Below are positions 4,927-6,189 of a stretch of 6,189 bases of DNA, in pieces. Position 1 is the stretch's first letter; every line of letters starts with the position of its first letter. This stretch comes from Rubrivirga sp. Lineage in GTDB: Bacteria; Bacteroidota; Rhodothermia; Rhodothermales; Rubricoccaceae. The translations under genes were made by a program, and so were the position numbers. Where the stretch lies: NCBI GenBank assembly GCA_012269805.1, contig JAAXJP010000557.1, positions 6,962 to 13,150 on the forward strand, in the 5' to 3' direction. Below the pieces are notes generated by a model that was not told the DNA's origin, did not search any database, and was given only the letters and a program-made list of their open reading frames with translations.

Positions 4927-6189
4927 CTAGTTCCCCCCCCGGCGGAAGATCCGCCCGAGGCGCCGGCGGCCCTCCTCGACCGCCCCCTCGACGGCGCCGC
5001 GCGCGCGGTCGGCCGCGCCGTCCGTCGCCGCCTCCGCCTCCCGCGTTGCCGCCTGGGTGGCCTGGCCAGCGGCGGTGCACAGGCGTTCCGGGTCGTCGAA
5101 GGAGCGGATCCATTCCAGCTGCTCGTCGCGCATCCCGAACTGGGGGTTGATGTAGGTGACGGCCCACTTCCCCAGGACCTGCTGGCCGTTCCGGTAGCCC
5201 AGATCCTCCTGCTCTACGCCCAACTCGAGCGCGTAGCTGGTTTCGTTCGGCTCCTGGATGTCGAGGATGCCCTGGAAGTACACGGTCCCGTCGTCCTCGA
5301 AGTACGTCGGCGTCTCGCACGTGACCTCCGCGAAGCTCGACCCGAACCGGAACATGTTCTCGGGGCCTCGGCCGAACGAGATCCCAGACGCGTACGCTCG
5401 CCGCTCCTCGTCCATGAAGTAGCTGTCGGGAGCGAGGGCGCGGAGGTAGGCCTCGATGGTCTCCTCATCGGTCGTCTCGCGGAGCATCCGGTAGGCGAAC
5501 GTGATCAGGTCCTCCTTGGTCGCGAACTCGGGGACGGACACCTCGGGCAGGTCGGAGGACTCCGCGACCTGATCCTGCATCTGCTCGTACTGCCACATCC
5601 GGAGGGCCCCCTGCGGCATCGGCGAGCGATCGCCCTCTGTTTTGTTCGAGAACTGCGTCCGGAAGCTCGTCCACGGATCTCCGAGGGACTCGCGGAACGC
5701 CGTGACCTCGACGTCGGCCGTCATGTCCTGGACCCAGCCGTCGCTGACCCACACCTTGTAACGGGCCGTGCCGTGGGCGGTGGCCTGGTTGGGCTTCGTC
5801 GGCGTCTCGATCTCCTCGACCGTGATCGACCGGTCGAGCATCATCACGTCGCCCTCGTTCGTGTAGGGCGTGACGTCGTCGGTGTCAACGATGGCCTGGA
5901 TCTCCTCGGCCGACGGGGCCGGGATGCCGAAGTATTTCCAGTCGCCGACGCGGACCCGGTCGAAGACGTACCGGGACCCGTGCGACTGGTACACGACGTC
6001 GTGGTACCCCTCGACCTCGACGCCTGGGACGCCCTCGTACGGGTACCGGGCGGTGATCGAGTGGACAAACTCGTAGACGCCACCGTTGAGCTGGCGGGAG
6101 CCGTTCCCGCGGAGGGTGACCGTGGCGTTCGACGCGATGTTCGCGCGGACGTCGGCGCGGATCTGGGCCTCGGAGGGCGGGGTCTGGGC
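4927..6189 (-). CDS. Probable exported protein of unknown function, 5' end outside window
   Basis: The frame is open from the right edge to the TAG at 4927-4929, giving 420 residues. The GTG at 5994 is internal: the 65 codons upstream are open and protein-like (for example ARYPYEGVPGVEVEGYHDVV). The first visible residues, AQTPPSEAQIRADVRANI, look like the sequence just after a signal-peptide cleavage site, so probably only the leader is missing. This is inference. The body has many aromatic and acidic residues and beta-type segments up to about 190 (RYKVWVSDGWVQDMTADVEVTAF). Then come helical stretches (EDLITFAYRMLRETTDEETIEAYLRAL) and another beta-rich part with TCETPTYFEDDGTVYFQGILD. The last 45 residues form an Ala/Glu/Arg-rich, probably amphipathic helix ending RRRLGRIFRRGGN. 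Two cysteines (in EVTCET and RLCTAAG) could form a disulfide outside the cytoplasm. I do not recognise a family. Base composition is slightly lower in GC than the neighbours. Confidence 0.75.
   Translation of the reverse strand, partial: AQTPPSEAQIRADVRANIASNATVTLRGNGSRQLNGGVYEFVHSITARYPYEGVPGVEVEGYHDVVYQSHGSRYVFDRVRVGDWKYFGIPAPSAEEIQAIVDTDDVTPYTNEGDVMMLDRSITVEEIETPTKPNQATAHGTARYKVWVSDGWVQDMTADVEVTAFRESLGDPWTSFRTQFSNKTEGDRSPMPQGALRMWQYEQMQDQVAESSDLPEVSVPEFATKEDLITFAYRMLRETTDEETIEAYLRALAPDSYFMDEERRAYASGISFGRGPENMFRFGSSFAEVTCETPTYFEDDGTVYFQGILDIQEPNETSYALELGVEQEDLGYRNGQQVLGKWAVTYINPQFGMRDEQLEWIRSFDDPERLCTAAGQATQAATREAEAATDGAADRARGAVEGAVEEGRRRLGRIFRRGGN

Noticed and set aside
5992..5994. GTG at 5994 as the start of the right-edge gene
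   Set aside because: The frame stays open for 65 more codons to the window edge, and these read like a normal protein with a mature-type N-terminus.

Overview
This is a GC-rich bacterial window, with very strong G/C preference at third codon positions and no convincing Shine-Dalgarno sites. The combination of a PPK2-family kinase, a DUF937 protein, a PabB/PabC pair and very GC-rich, SD-poor gene starts would fit a high-GC member of the Bacteroidota/Rhodothermota side of the tree (for example Rubricoccaceae-like bacteria). That placement is an inference from style, not from a marker gene. The genes are metabolic or of unknown function. I see no transposase, integrase, phage gene, CRISPR array, tRNA or rRNA.

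Layout: the left edge holds the 3' part of a BadF/BadG-type ATPase or sugar kinase on the + strand (1-653). Everything else reads on the - strand. From right to left in transcription order: a 5'-truncated, probably exported protein of unknown function (6189-4927); a 233-bp gap with several strong stem-loops; a 161-aa protein of unknown function (4693-4208); aminodeoxychorismate synthase component I PabB (4111-2885), overlapping by ATGA with the aminodeoxychorismate lyase PabC (2888-2268), which together make p-aminobenzoate for folate; a DUF937 protein with two acidic DxDxDG loops (2171-1560); and a class III-like polyphosphate kinase 2 (1499-681), which ends convergently against the BadF gene.

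The main unexpected structure is a dispersed palindromic DNA element. Its core is the half-site CCCGCCTCGG followed by its complement CCGAGGCGGG, with a two-base centre. Four copies lie within 3.6 kb: 650-689, 2241-2271, 3529-3548 and 4159-4187. Three sit in gaps between genes. One lies inside pabB, read in frame as part of the protein. The most complete copy also has outer CTGAC/GTCAG arms, and arms at the same spacing survive on one side of copies 2 and 4. At copies 1 and 2 the arms supply the stop codons of adjacent genes (BadF and pabC). This looks like a small palindromic repeat family, possibly working as stop/terminator modules, and it is the best candidate here for something undescribed.

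Two further patterns stand out. All four - strand genes that start in a noncoding gap have at least three C residues directly before the start codon instead of a purine-rich ribosome site. At two of them (4693 and 1499) an 8-bp GC hairpin ends at, or three bases before, the start codon.
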